Source: JAAZNF01 sp964561025 (lineage in GTDB: Bacteria > Myxococcota > B64-G9). From it: a DNA stretch of 64,000 nucleotides. Position 1 is the stretch's first letter. The number at the start of each line of letters is the position of its first letter. Where the stretch lies: NCBI GenBank assembly GCA_964561025.1, contig CAZLNM010000012.1:1-64000 (forward strand). The letters are read 5' to 3'. The notes beneath the pieces are model-generated. The model saw nothing but the letters and a program-made list of their open reading frames with translations. It did no database searches and was not told where the DNA came from. Shown here piece by piece: positions 15,717 through 24,453 of the stretch. The position numbers and the translations under genes were made by a program.

Positions 15717-18700
15717 TCAGGCGGCCTGCTCGGCCTTCGGCGCGTCGATGTCCTTGAGCTGGACCGCGATCATGGTGGAGACGCCGGGCTCCTCCATGGT
15801 CACGCCGTACAGGCGGTCCACCGTCTCCATGGTGCGCTTGTTGTGGGTGATGATGATGAACTGGCTGGTCTTGGACATCTCGCGGATCATGGCGTTCACC
15901 CGGTCGATGTTCACCTCGTCCAGCGGCGCATCCACTTCGTCCAGCAGACAGAAGGGCGTGGGCTTCACCAGGAAGATGGAGAACAGCAACGCCACCGCGG
16001 TCAGGGCCTTCTCGCCGCCCGACAGAAGCTCGATGTTCTGCAGCTTCTTGCCGGGGGGCTGTGCCACGATGTCCACCCCGGCCTCGAGCACGTCCTGCAC
16101 CTCCTCGAGCGCCAGGTGGGCCCGCCCGCCGTTGAACAGGCGCGGGAAGATCTCCTGGAACTTGAGGTTGATGGCGTCGAAGGCCTCGCGGAAGCGCTTG
16201 CGGCTGGCGCGGTTGATCTTCTGGATGACCGCCTCCAGCTTCTCCAGGGAGTCCTGCAGATCCCGGCTCTGCGTGGACAAGAACTCGTGGCGCTGCTTGA
16301 GCCGCTCGTACTCCTCCACCGCGCCGGGGTTGACGTCGCCCATGCGCTCCATGGCCGAGCGCAGCTTGGCGGCGCGGGCCAGATCCTCTTCGTCCGGCGG
16401 GGGCATCAGGTGGTAGCGGCTGACGCACTCGCCAAGCTCGGTGCGGTGCGCGCGGCGGACGTCCTCCACCAGGTGCGAGAGCGCCAGCTCGCTCTCCTGG
16501 AGGCGCAGCCCGATCTCGCCCAGGCGGGAGCGGCCTTCGTCCAGCTCGCGGCGCTCGTTCTTCTGCAGCGATTCGTCCGCCCCGATGGAGGCCAACAGCT
16601 CCTCGTAGCGCTGGCGCCGTAGCGCCAGCTCCTTCTGATCGCACTCCTTGCGGTTGAGGAGTGCCGCGATCTCCTGGCGGCTCTCCTCGATCTGGGAGCG
16701 GCTGCGGTTCACCTGCTGGTTGTCCTGGTTGACCTCCTGCCGCAGGCGCGAGAGCCTCTCCTGGATCTCGGCGCGGGTGGCCTGCATCGCCTCCTGGCGC
16801 CGGCGGGAGGACTGTAGCCGCTCCTGCCCGGCCGCCGCCCGCACCTTGAGATCCAGGCACTCCTGGCTGAGGCGGGCCAGCTCGGCGCGCTCTCGCTCCA
16901 GGCGCTCGCGCAGCTCGCGCAGCCCCTCGTCCAGGCGCGCCTGCTCCCGGGTCAGCTCTTCCTGCTGCCGCAGAAGCTCGCCGCGCTCTTCCCGGCAGCG
17001 GTCGCGCTGCGCCTCCTGTTCGAGCTTCTCCCGGCGCAGGGCGGCCAACCGCTCCTCCTGGCGCGCCATCTCTGAATCCAGGTGGTGCAGGTCCTTTTCC
17101 CGGTCCACGATGCGGATCTCTTCCTCGTGGGAGTTCTGGCGCAACGAGTCGAGCGCCGAGTGCGCCGAGGAGAGCTGCGCCTTCATCTGGCCCATGGCCG
17201 CCTGCACCAGGGCGTACTGGGCCTCGAGGTCCTGGAGCGAATCGGAGAGCTCCCGGATCTGGCGCTTGTGGGCGAGCAGGTGGGCGCCCGGCCCTTCCAG
17301 GGAGCCGCCGGTGAGCACCCCCTCCGGCTCGAGCACCTCGCCGTCCAGCGTGACCAGGGTGGCCTTGTGCCCGTTGCTGCGCCACACGGCCAGCGCGCTG
17401 GAGAGGTCCTCCACCACCACCACGTCGCCGAGCAGGTAGCGCACCACGCCCTCGTACTGGGGCTCGAAGGCCATCAGCGTGCGCATGGGGCCGATCACCC
17501 CGGGGCCGTGGACGGTCTCGGCGCTCACCTCGTACACCGGGTCGCGCAGCGAGAGCGGGATGAAGGACGAGCGTCCCTGGGACTCGGCCTTCAGGTAGTC
17601 GATGGCCGCCAGGCCCGCCTCCTGGGAGCGCACCACCACGCCCTGTAGCCGATCCCCGAGCACCGCCTGCACCGCCGTCTCGTAGCGCGGCGGCGCTTGC
17701 AGCACGTCGGCCACCAGGCCCACCACCCGATCCTGCTCGGATTGCTCGCGCGCCTTCATCATGACCTGGCGCACGCCGTTCTGGCAGCCCTCGAAGTCGC
17801 GCATGATCTGCTGGAGGGAACCCAGCCGCGAGCGCTTGTCGGAGATCTCCTCTCGCAGCGCCATGGCGCGGGCCTCGGTCTGGGCGAGCTGCGAGCGCAG
17901 GTCGGCGAGCTGGTTCTCCTCGGCGGCGCGGCGCTCGGTGAGGTTCAGGTGGAGCTGCTTGCGCTCGGACAGATCCCGCCGGGCGTTGGCCCGCTGGCTC
18001 GCCAGCTCGGCGAGGTATTTCTCCAGGGCGGCGGCCTCCCCCTCCAGTTGGCCGAGGCGGGTTTCGCGGTCGATGAGGCGTTGCTCGAGCGCCGTCTGAC
18101 GGCTGCGCAGCTCCCCGGTCTGGGTGCCGAGCTGGAGCTGCCGGGACCGATCACCCTCCAGCGTCGTCTCGATCTCGCGCACCCGGGCCTCTTGCTGGCC
18201 CTGTTGTTCGGCCCGTTCCCGCAGGCGCAGCTCGGCTCCGGCCGCCTGGGCCTCCACCTCGGCGAGCTCCCGCTCGGCCTGCTCGGCCTCGCGCTCGATC
18301 TGCCCGACGCGCGCGTGGAGCGTCTCGATCTCGTTGGCCGACTCCTGGCTGCGGCTCCCGGCGGCCTGGATCTCGCGGTTCAGAAACTCCACGTTCTGCT
18401 CGTGCAACCGGATCTGGTTGTCGGTCGAGAGCAGCCGCTCCTGCATCTCCGAGAGCCCGCGCTCTTCCTCCATCAAGATAAGGCGGCGTTCCTCGATGGA
18501 GGCCTCGCGGGAGGCGATGCGCGACTGCAACGCCGCTCCCTGATCGGAGAGCGCCTGCTGCTTCTGGGAGAGGTGGCGGCGGATGACCGAGAGCTCGAGG
18601 AAGCGGTGGGTGGCGGAGCGCAGCTCGACCTCGCGGACCTGCTCCTTGAGCTTGAGGTACCGGGCCGCCTTGCGCGCCTGGCGTTGGAGGGCATCCAGGT

Positions 18701-19310
18701 TGCGGCCGATCTCGGTCACGACGTCGTTCACGCGGAGCAGGTTCTGCCGGGTGAGCTCCATCTTGCGCTCGGCCACCTTGCGGCGGGCCCGGTACTTGCT
18801 CACCCCGGCGGCTTCCTCGATGACCACGCGGCGATCCTGCGGTTTCAGCGACACCAGCAGGCCGATCTGACCCTGGCCGATGATGGAGTAGGCCCGGGTG
18901 CCCACGCCGGTGCCCATGAACAGCTCCTGCACGTCCAGCAGCCGGCAGGCGGTCTTGTTGATGGAATACTCGCTCTCCCCGGAGCGGAACAGCCGCCGGC
19001 TCACCGTGATCTCCGAGTACTGGGCGTACTCCGGCGGCACGTTGTGGCCGTCGTTCTCGAACGTGAGCGCCACCTCGGCCATCCCCATGGGAGGCTTGGA
19101 CTCGCTGCCGGCGAAGATGACGTCCTCCATGCTCTTGCCGCGCAGCATGCGCACGCTCTGCTCGCCCATGACCCAGCGGATGGCGTCCACCAGGTTGCTC
19201 TTGCCGCACCCGTTGGGGCCGACGATCCCCGTCATGCCATCGTCGAAGCGCAGGCGAGTGCGCTCCATGAACGACTTGAACCCGAAAAGCTCCATCCGCC
19301 GCAGTTTCAA
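15717..19310 (-). CDS. smc: Chromosome segregation protein SMC
   Basis: 1,197 residues. ATP-driven DNA-loop-organising condensin core. Walker A GPNGCGKSN at 31-39, coiled coil about 165-500, hinge about 520-670 (VVGLVADVLQAPPRYETAVQAVLGDRLQ at its start, GGSLEGPG at its end), second coiled coil to about 1030, and C-terminal head with LSGGEKALTAVALLFSIF and Walker B LLDEVDAPLD. I take a TTG at 19310: it gives the usual MKLRRMELFGFKSF start and has GAGAGG six bases upstream. An ATG at 19295 lacks a ribosome site and would trim the first strand. Confidence 0.95.
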   Translation of the reverse strand: MKLRRMELFGFKSFMERTRLRFDDGMTGIVGPNGCGKSNLVDAIRWVMGEQSVRMLRGKSMEDVIFAGSESKPPMGMAEVALTFENDGHNVPPEYAQYSEITVSRRLFRSGESEYSINKTACRLLDVQELFMGTGVGTRAYSIIGQGQIGLLVSLKPQDRRVVIEEAAGVSKYRARRKVAERKMELTRQNLLRVNDVVTEIGRNLDALQRQARKAARYLKLKEQVREVELRSATHRFLELSVIRRHLSQKQQALSDQGAALQSRIASREASIEERRLILMEEERGLSEMQERLLSTDNQIRLHEQNVEFLNREIQAAGSRSQESANEIETLHARVGQIEREAEQAERELAEVEAQAAGAELRLRERAEQQGQQEARVREIETTLEGDRSRQLQLGTQTGELRSRQTALEQRLIDRETRLGQLEGEAAALEKYLAELASQRANARRDLSERKQLHLNLTERRAAEENQLADLRSQLAQTEARAMALREEISDKRSRLGSLQQIMRDFEGCQNGVRQVMMKAREQSEQDRVVGLVADVLQAPPRYETAVQAVLGDRLQGVVVRSQEAGLAAIDYLKAESQGRSSFIPLSLRDPVYEVSAETVHGPGVIGPMRTLMAFEPQYEGVVRYLLGDVVVVEDLSSALAVWRSNGHKATLVTLDGEVLEPEGVLTGGSLEGPGAHLLAHKRQIRELSDSLQDLEAQYALVQAAMGQMKAQLSSAHSALDSLRQNSHEEEIRIVDREKDLHHLDSEMARQEERLAALRREKLEQEAQRDRCREERGELLRQQEELTREQARLDEGLRELRERLERERAELARLSQECLDLKVRAAAGQERLQSSRRRQEAMQATRAEIQERLSRLRQEVNQDNQQVNRSRSQIEESRQEIAALLNRKECDQKELALRRQRYEELLASIGADESLQKNERRELDEGRSRLGEIGLRLQESELALSHLVEDVRRAHRTELGECVSRYHLMPPPDEEDLARAAKLRSAMERMGDVNPGAVEEYERLKQRHEFLSTQSRDLQDSLEKLEAVIQKINRASRKRFREAFDAINLKFQEIFPRLFNGGRAHLALEEVQDVLEAGVDIVAQPPGKKLQNIELLSGGEKALTAVALLFSIFLVKPTPFCLLDEVDAPLDEVNIDRVNAMIREMSKTSQFIIITHNKRTMETVDRLYGVTMEEPGVSTMIAVQLKDIDAPKAEQAA

Positions 19311-19482
19311 GGTGTACCTCTCAATCGACTCGAGCCATCGGCACTCGAACACGCGTGCCACGTATGGCAAGGTATTTCAATGTACCGTCACGAATGGTCA
19401 CACCCAGACGTGACAGTCGGTTTGGATACCCCTATCACATGCCAGTCTTGCTGTAAAGCAGAAAATCCAATCCGCGGTATGA

Positions 19483-20337
19483 TCAGGCGAGAGGGACCAC
19501 AATATCTGGTGGAGAAAGCCGGCAGAGCTCGATGAACTTCGGGTCCTTTCGAACCGCATCGAAGCGAGAGTCCTCATCCAGCCAGTTTTGAACCGTCTGA
19601 ATGTCCGAGTGCAGCGCGGGTTTCAGGTGCTCGAAGCATTCTTCGGTGCGGCGCCCGAGCGCGGCCGCCGCCGCCAGGTTGTAGTGGGCGTAGAGGTTCT
19701 CGGGATCCCTCTTCAGCACCCGCGAAAGGTGCTGGGCGCCTTCCTCGAGAAATCCGGCTTGGACGAAGGCCACGCCCAGATCGATGAGGATGTCGAGATC
19801 GTCGGGTTGCATCTGGGAGGCGGCGCGGAGGAACCCGATGGCCTCGTGGACCCGCCCGGTATCCGAGAGCAGGTTGCCGAGCTCGTGGTTGGCGGTCGGA
19901 TTGCGCGGGTCCTTTTCGATGGCGCTTCGCAGGGCCTTTTCGGCGGGCTCGAACTCGCCGCGGTCCATGAGCGTGATGGCCAGCTGGATCAAAGCGTCCA
20001 CGTGCTCGGGCTCGTGACGCAGCACGTGCTCCAGCTCCTGCACCGCGAGGTTGCTGCCGTGGACGCTCAAAAAGAACCCCAAATGATAGCGGGCCGACTC
20101 GTTGTCGGGGGCCACCCGCACCGCGTCCACCAGGTCGGACAGGGCCTCCAGGAGCTTTCCCTGCTCGATGTACACGCTGGCGCGGTTGATGCGAGGGAAC
20201 GGCGCCAGCGGATCCAGGGCCAGCGCGCGCGAGAACTCCTGCATGGCCTCGTCCAGGAAGCCCCGGTCGGCGAGCTCGATGCCGTGGAGGTTGTGGCTGT
20301 CGGGGTTGCCGGGCTCTTTGGTTCTTCGCCGTTTCAC
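19483..20337 (-). CDS. Tetratricopeptide repeat protein
   Basis: 284 residues from a GTG at 20337; a TTG at 20373 is the alternative and neither has a clear ribosome site. Six or so TPR units span residues 10-245 (for example GIELADRGFLDEAMQEFSRA and YHLGFFLSVHGSNLAVQELE). No signal peptide, so probably cytoplasmic. The last part DEDSRFDAVRKDPKFIELC resembles the tail of TPR proteins of unknown role. It follows the rhomboid gene by about 50 bases. The 172-base gap to smc holds only short GTCAC/GTGAC repeats (about 19385-19420). Confidence 0.75.
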   Translation of the reverse strand: MKRRRTKEPGNPDSHNLHGIELADRGFLDEAMQEFSRALALDPLAPFPRINRASVYIEQGKLLEALSDLVDAVRVAPDNESARYHLGFFLSVHGSNLAVQELEHVLRHEPEHVDALIQLAITLMDRGEFEPAEKALRSAIEKDPRNPTANHELGNLLSDTGRVHEAIGFLRAASQMQPDDLDILIDLGVAFVQAGFLEEGAQHLSRVLKRDPENLYAHYNLAAAAALGRRTEECFEHLKPALHSDIQTVQNWLDEDSRFDAVRKDPKFIELCRLSPPDIVVPLA

Positions 20338-20387
20338 GGCGCGCAGTCTAGATCCGCGCGGATGGTGCGTCAAGCGCGCCGCGCCGC

Positions 20388-21542
20388 TCAGCGCCGGCGT
20401 TCGATGCGGGCCAGGGCCTCCCGCGCGCGCATGGCGGTCTCATCGTCGGGCTTATAGTCGAACACCGAGAGCAGGTGCTGGTAGGCCGTGGTGGGCTGGC
20501 CGCGGGCGAGCGCCAGCAGGCCGAGGTGCAGAAACACCCGCGCCAGATCCGCGCGATCGCCGTGGGCCGAGAGGCACCGCCGCAGGAGCCGGGCGGCCGC
20601 CAGCGGGTGCCCCGCCTCGTGGAGCCAGTCGGCGAGCACCACGCACTCGTCCGGGGACAGCCGGCCGAGCTCGCCCGGGGGCACCTCCTCCAGGGTGTTT
20701 ATGGCGTCCGCGGGGCGCTGCTCGCGGATGGCGCTGCTCAGGCGCTCCAGCGGGTGCGCCGCCCGGGGAGCGAACTCGCGCTTCGCCGGGCCGCGGTCCT
20801 GCCAGGGCCAGGACCAGCCGAGCGCCTCGCCGGCCAGCGCCAATCCCAGGCCCGCCACGAACCCACCCAGGTGGGCGCCGAAGGCCACATTGGAGTCTGA
20901 GCCGATGAGAAACGGCAGCAGGTTGTCGGCCACGATGTAGAACCCCAGCACCCAGCGCACCGGCAGCAGCACGGTGTCGAAGAAGAACGGGAACAGCGCC
21001 ACGAACACCTTCACCCGGTTGCGCGGGAACATCACGAAATACATCCCGATCACGCCGGAGATGGCCCCGGAGGCGCCGACCAGGGGGATCTGGCCGTTCT
21101 TGGCGAACAGCGAGAAGGCCAGCGTCGAGAGCATCCCGGTGCCGAGGTAGGCCAGAAGGTAGCCGATCCGGCCCAGCCGGTGCTCGATGTTGTCGCCGAA
21201 GATCCACAAGAACAGCATGTTGCCGGCGAGGTGCAGCAGTCCGGCGTGCAGGAACATGCAGGTGATGAGGTCGAGGAACTCCGGCTGGGCGGGCCGGTAG
21301 CCGTGCGCGAAGACGAACAGGTCGTAGGCCGAGAGCTCTCGCAAGGAAAGAAACGAGATCGGCTGATCCGGCATGAGCTTGTGCAGGTACTCGACGAGCA
21401 GCGGGTCGCGCGGGTCCACCCCGGTCTGGGAGAGCGGCAGGGCCACGACGAGGTACACCAGGATGTTCACCCCCATGAGGGACCAGTTGACCCAGGGGCG
21501 GAAGAACTGCGGGTTGGGCGTGTCGCCGAGCGGGATGAACAT
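20388..21542 (-). CDS. Rhomboid intramembrane serine protease with C-terminal TPR-like domain
   Basis: 384 residues. Six-helix rhomboid core (about 18-240) with catalytic Ser158 in GASGAISG and His224 in FGAHLGGFVAG; FLHAGLLHLAGNMLFLW supplies the conserved His/Asn helix. It cleaves membrane-spanning substrates. A cytoplasmic tail (about 260-384) has TPR-like helices (ARLLRRCLSAHGD, LARVFLHLGLLALARGQ), seen in some rhomboids of this group and perhaps used for partner binding. It is transcribed away from the exported phosphatase gene. No substrate can be named. Confidence 0.92.
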   Translation of the reverse strand: MFIPLGDTPNPQFFRPWVNWSLMGVNILVYLVVALPLSQTGVDPRDPLLVEYLHKLMPDQPISFLSLRELSAYDLFVFAHGYRPAQPEFLDLITCMFLHAGLLHLAGNMLFLWIFGDNIEHRLGRIGYLLAYLGTGMLSTLAFSLFAKNGQIPLVGASGAISGVIGMYFVMFPRNRVKVFVALFPFFFDTVLLPVRWVLGFYIVADNLLPFLIGSDSNVAFGAHLGGFVAGLGLALAGEALGWSWPWQDRGPAKREFAPRAAHPLERLSSAIREQRPADAINTLEEVPPGELGRLSPDECVVLADWLHEAGHPLAAARLLRRCLSAHGDRADLARVFLHLGLLALARGQPTTAYQHLLSVFDYKPDDETAMRAREALARIERRR

Positions 21543-21628
21543 GCGGGCAGCCTACTCGCGGAGGCTTCTTTGTGCAACCCGGTCGGCGGCTGACCGTGCC
21601 TCGTTATTTTTCCGACAATGTTCTCTTG

Positions 21629-21652
21629 GGCGCGGCTGCTTTGCGCCGCGCC
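21629..21652. other. GC-rich hairpin in divergent rhomboid/phosphatase spacer
   Basis: GGCGCGGC, 8-base loop, GCCGCGCC. The 174-base spacer otherwise has no clear -35/-10 pair in either direction and no strong ribosome site before the ATG at 21717. Confidence 0.35.
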
Positions 21653-21716
21653 GCTGAAAGCTCCACGATGGCTCGAAGCCGTTGCATCCCGGCCCAAAAA
21701 ACAATAACGTTGCCAC

Positions 21717-22352
21717 ATGAATCAAAGAAATCCCCAAGCGTGCATTCGCCGGTGGCTGTATCGCCTGTCCCTGGTCGCGGTGATTTCGGCCGGCGGGTGG
21801 GCGATCGCTCCGCCTGCCTTCGCCGGAGAGACCGCCAGCGCCGCTGCGCGGCCGGAGAAATACGCCAAACCCCTCCAGGGAGAGGGCCTGTCCAACTTCT
21901 TCAAGGTCTCGGACGTGCTCTACCGCGGGGCGCAGCCGGACAAGGAAGGCATGAAGACGCTCGAGAAGCTGGGCATCCGCACCGTGGTCAACCTGCGCTC
22001 GATGCACTCCGACCGCAAGAAGCTCAAAGGTACCAATCTTCGCTACGTGCACATCCCCATCAACACCTTCGACATCAAGGAAGAGCAGGTGGTGGCCTTC
22101 CTCAAGGTCATGGCCGACCCCGCCAACCACCCGGTGTTCCTCCACTGCCAGCACGGGGCCGACCGCACCGGCATGATGTCGGCCTTCTACCGCATCATGT
22201 TCCAGGGCTGGTCGCGCGAGGAGGCCATGCAAGAGATGCTCGAGGGCGGCTACGGCTTCCACACCATATGGAAGAACATCGTCTCGTTCCTTCGCAAAGC
22301 CGACCTCGAGCGCATCCGCGAGCGGGCCGGCCTGCCGCCGGCGAAGCCATAG
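21717..22352 (+). CDS. Exported dual-specificity/tyrosine phosphatase
   Basis: 211 residues. Signal peptide with twin Arg and hydrophobic core, probable cut after AFA at 36. The phosphatase domain has FFKVSDVLYRGAQPDKEGMKTL (about 61-82), VNLR at 91-94, and the catalytic loop HCQHGADRTG with Cys144 and Arg150. The family includes protein Tyr/Ser phosphatases and phosphoinositide or inositol-phosphate phosphatases; Gln-His-Gly-Ala-Asp in the loop does not settle the substrate. Export to the periplasm suggests it acts on scavenged or extracellular phosphate esters, or on envelope proteins. Confidence 0.85.
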   Translation: MNQRNPQACIRRWLYRLSLVAVISAGGWAIAPPAFAGETASAAARPEKYAKPLQGEGLSNFFKVSDVLYRGAQPDKEGMKTLEKLGIRTVVNLRSMHSDRKKLKGTNLRYVHIPINTFDIKEEQVVAFLKVMADPANHPVFLHCQHGADRTGMMSAFYRIMFQGWSREEAMQEMLEGGYGFHTIWKNIVSFLRKADLERIRERAGLPPAKP

Positions 22353-22388
22353 ATAGCACGGCAATCCGCAGCAGCAGGTCGTGAGATC

Positions 22389-22430
22389 GCGTCTGGCTGC
22401 GCTGGCTCTTTTGGCCCCGCAGCCAGACGC
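22389..22430. terminator. Perfect 13-bp inverted repeat between convergent genes
   Basis: GCGTCTGGCTGCG (22389-22401) and CGCAGCCAGACGC (22418-22430) with a 16-base loop containing CTTTT. It lies between the phosphatase and the convergent transporter, so it is a good candidate two-way terminator. Its loop-side 13-mer GCGCTGGCTCTTT recurs at 32465-32477. Confidence 0.6.
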
Positions 22431-22521
22431 AAGGTTGCTCTTGCGTCCGGCCGCGAAAGAAGAACATCAAGATCTGCATCGAGGAGGCCTCGCCTGGCGC
22501 GCCGCGCTCGGAGGTGTTCTC

Positions 22522-23961
22522 TTACTTTCGGATCGGGTAGCGGGTGAAGGCCAGGGCCGCGGCCAGCAGGCACAGCCCGGCCAGCGGGGTGGCCAGGCGG
22601 ATGCCCAGGTTGTCCTGGGTGGTGCCGCCGAAGAGCTGGAAGAGCAGCCCGGCGATGCCCGGCCCCAGCGCGGCGCCGGTCTTCTGGATGAGCCCCTCCA
22701 TGCCGTTGTAGATGCCCTCGCGCCGAAGCCCGGTGAGCTTCTCGTCGGCGTCGATGACGTCGGCCAGGATGGGCCGGATGATCACCAGCGCGATGGCGAG
22801 GGGGAACGTCGCCAGCGCGAAGAGGACCAGCGCTTGTGACAGCGGCGACAGGACCGGCCACAGGCCCAGCGTCGACATGAGGATGAGCACGATCCCCAGC
22901 CAGGTGAGCGAGAGGATGTACAGCGCGCGCTTTCCCATGCGGCGCGAAAGCAGCGACACCAGCGGAAAGAGCAGCGCCGCGCCCAGCAGCACCAGCATCA
23001 TGAGGTAGCCGGCCGCGAGCTCCCAGTCGACCGCGCCCTGCTCGCCGACGGCGCCCAGCGCCCCCAGGATGGTGAGGTCGCGCTCCGTGGCGGGGTAGGC
23101 GCCCAGGATCTTGGTGGCCACGAAGGGCGTGACGAAGACGATGGTGGCCGCCGCCATGCGGTAGAACCCCGCGCCCAGGACGTAGGGGAGGAAGGCCGGG
23201 TTGCGAAACACCGAGGCGAACTCGCGCAGGGCATCGCGCACCGGCCGGCCGCCGCTCGGGCGCGCCTCGGGCGGCCGGTAGCGTTCGCGGGTGAAGAGCG
23301 CGGCGAGCATGAAGCACACCATGAGCGTGAGCGCGCCGATGAGCCCGGTCACCTGGTAGCCGTTGGTAAGGAACAGCGCCCCCGTGGCGAAGGCGCCGGC
23401 GAAGACGGGCGGCAGGATGTTGCCGGCGGCGGTCCCCAGCACCTCGTGGATGCCCATGAAGGCGGAGATGCGGACCCGCTCGTTGTCGTAGGGCGTGATC
23501 TCGGGAAGCAGCGCGAGATACGGCGCCACCACCACGGTGAAGAACAGCCAGAAGCCAAAGAGCGAAAAGAACAGGATGATTGCGTTGGCCAGCGACGGCT
23601 CGCCGGTGGCCGGCGTCCACAGGAAGAAGAAGCACAACCCGAGCAGCGGCGCGCCGATCAGGATCCAGGGGCGCCGCCGGCCGAAGCGCGAGCGGGTGCT
23701 GTCGCTGAGATACCCCACGATGGGGTCGGTGAAGGCGTTGAGGAACTGCGTGGCGAACCAGATGACGCTGAAGGTGGCCGGGGCCAGGTACAGGATGGGC
23801 CGGCCGCCGTCCTCCTGGCCGTAGAAGAAGTACCCCAGCCAGGCCGCCACGATGGTGGGGCTGAAGGCCACCCCGAAGTTCCCGAGCGCGTAGGCGGACT
23901 GGGCGAAGAAGGAGAGGCTCTGGCCCTCGCGGCGCTCCTCGGTCGGGACGGGTTCTGTCAT
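22522..23961 (-). CDS. Major facilitator transporter, GPH (glycoside-pentoside-hexuronide:cation) type
   Basis: 479 residues, about 12 membrane helices. GPH hallmarks: YALGNFGVAFSPTIVAAWLGYFF at the start, then NAFTDPIVGYLSDSTRSRFGRRRPWILIG, the conserved loop between helices 2 and 3. It is expected to co-transport a sugar or glycoside with H+ or Na+. AGGAAGG precedes the ATG. No sugar-hydrolase gene is adjacent, so the substrate is open. Confidence 0.88.
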   Translation of the reverse strand: MTEPVPTEERREGQSLSFFAQSAYALGNFGVAFSPTIVAAWLGYFFYGQEDGGRPILYLAPATFSVIWFATQFLNAFTDPIVGYLSDSTRSRFGRRRPWILIGAPLLGLCFFFLWTPATGEPSLANAIILFFSLFGFWLFFTVVVAPYLALLPEITPYDNERVRISAFMGIHEVLGTAAGNILPPVFAGAFATGALFLTNGYQVTGLIGALTLMVCFMLAALFTRERYRPPEARPSGGRPVRDALREFASVFRNPAFLPYVLGAGFYRMAAATIVFVTPFVATKILGAYPATERDLTILGALGAVGEQGAVDWELAAGYLMMLVLLGAALLFPLVSLLSRRMGKRALYILSLTWLGIVLILMSTLGLWPVLSPLSQALVLFALATFPLAIALVIIRPILADVIDADEKLTGLRREGIYNGMEGLIQKTGAALGPGIAGLLFQLFGGTTQDNLGIRLATPLAGLCLLAAALAFTRYPIRK

Positions 23962-24063
23962 GCCGCCTTCCTATCAGGCGCGGCCGCAAAAATCCAATCA
24001 GTTGAATCTGGCGCGCCTGCTCTGGTAGGCTGCGGCCGGTTGCGCGAACCCAAGGAGGAGCCG

Positions 24064-24450
24064 ATGAGCCGTGTGAGCGTGGAGAGCCAGCAGGCGCCCA
24101 AGGCCGTAGGCCCGTACTCCCAGGCCTGCCGGAGCGATGGCGGCCGGACCTTGTACCTCTCGGGCCAGATCCCCCTCGACCCCCGCACCGGGGAGCTGGT
24201 GGCGGGGCCGCCGGCGGCCCAGGCCGAGCGCTGCCTGGAGAACCTCAAGGCGGTGCTGGCGGCGGCGGGATTGGATTTCTCGCACGTCCTACGCTGCACC
24301 ATCTACATGACCGATCTTTCGCACTTCGGCGCGGTCAACGAGGTGTACGGCCGTTACTTCCAGAAGCCCTTCCCGGCCCGGGCCACGGTGCAGGTGGCCG
24401 CGCTGCCGAAGGGCGCCCAGGTGGAGATCGACGCCATCGCCGAACTGTAA
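24064..24450 (+). CDS. RidA family enamine/imine deaminase
   Basis: 128 residues. Trimeric YjgF/YER057c/UK114 protein. Visible signature: APKAVGPYSQACR at the start, YLSGQIPLDP, and the C-terminal ARATVQVAALPKGAQVEIDAIAEL with the Arg and Glu used by deaminating members. RidA hydrolyses reactive 2-aminoacrylate and related imines. The ATG at 24064 has AAGGAGG (24052-24058). It is followed after three bases by a TonB-dependent receptor, an unusual partner. Confidence 0.93.
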   Translation: MSRVSVESQQAPKAVGPYSQACRSDGGRTLYLSGQIPLDPRTGELVAGPPAAQAERCLENLKAVLAAAGLDFSHVLRCTIYMTDLSHFGAVNEVYGRYFQKPFPARATVQVAALPKGAQVEIDAIAEL

Positions 24451-24453
24451 CGC

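Noticed and set aside
19334..19350. TGGCACG upstream of smc (minus strand) as a sigma-54 promoter
   Set aside because: The -12 element reads TTCG instead of TTGC, so the essential GC is absent at ten-base spacing.
17697..19535. 612-residue plus-strand frame
   Set aside because: Antisense shadow of the smc coiled coil, Leu/His-rich.
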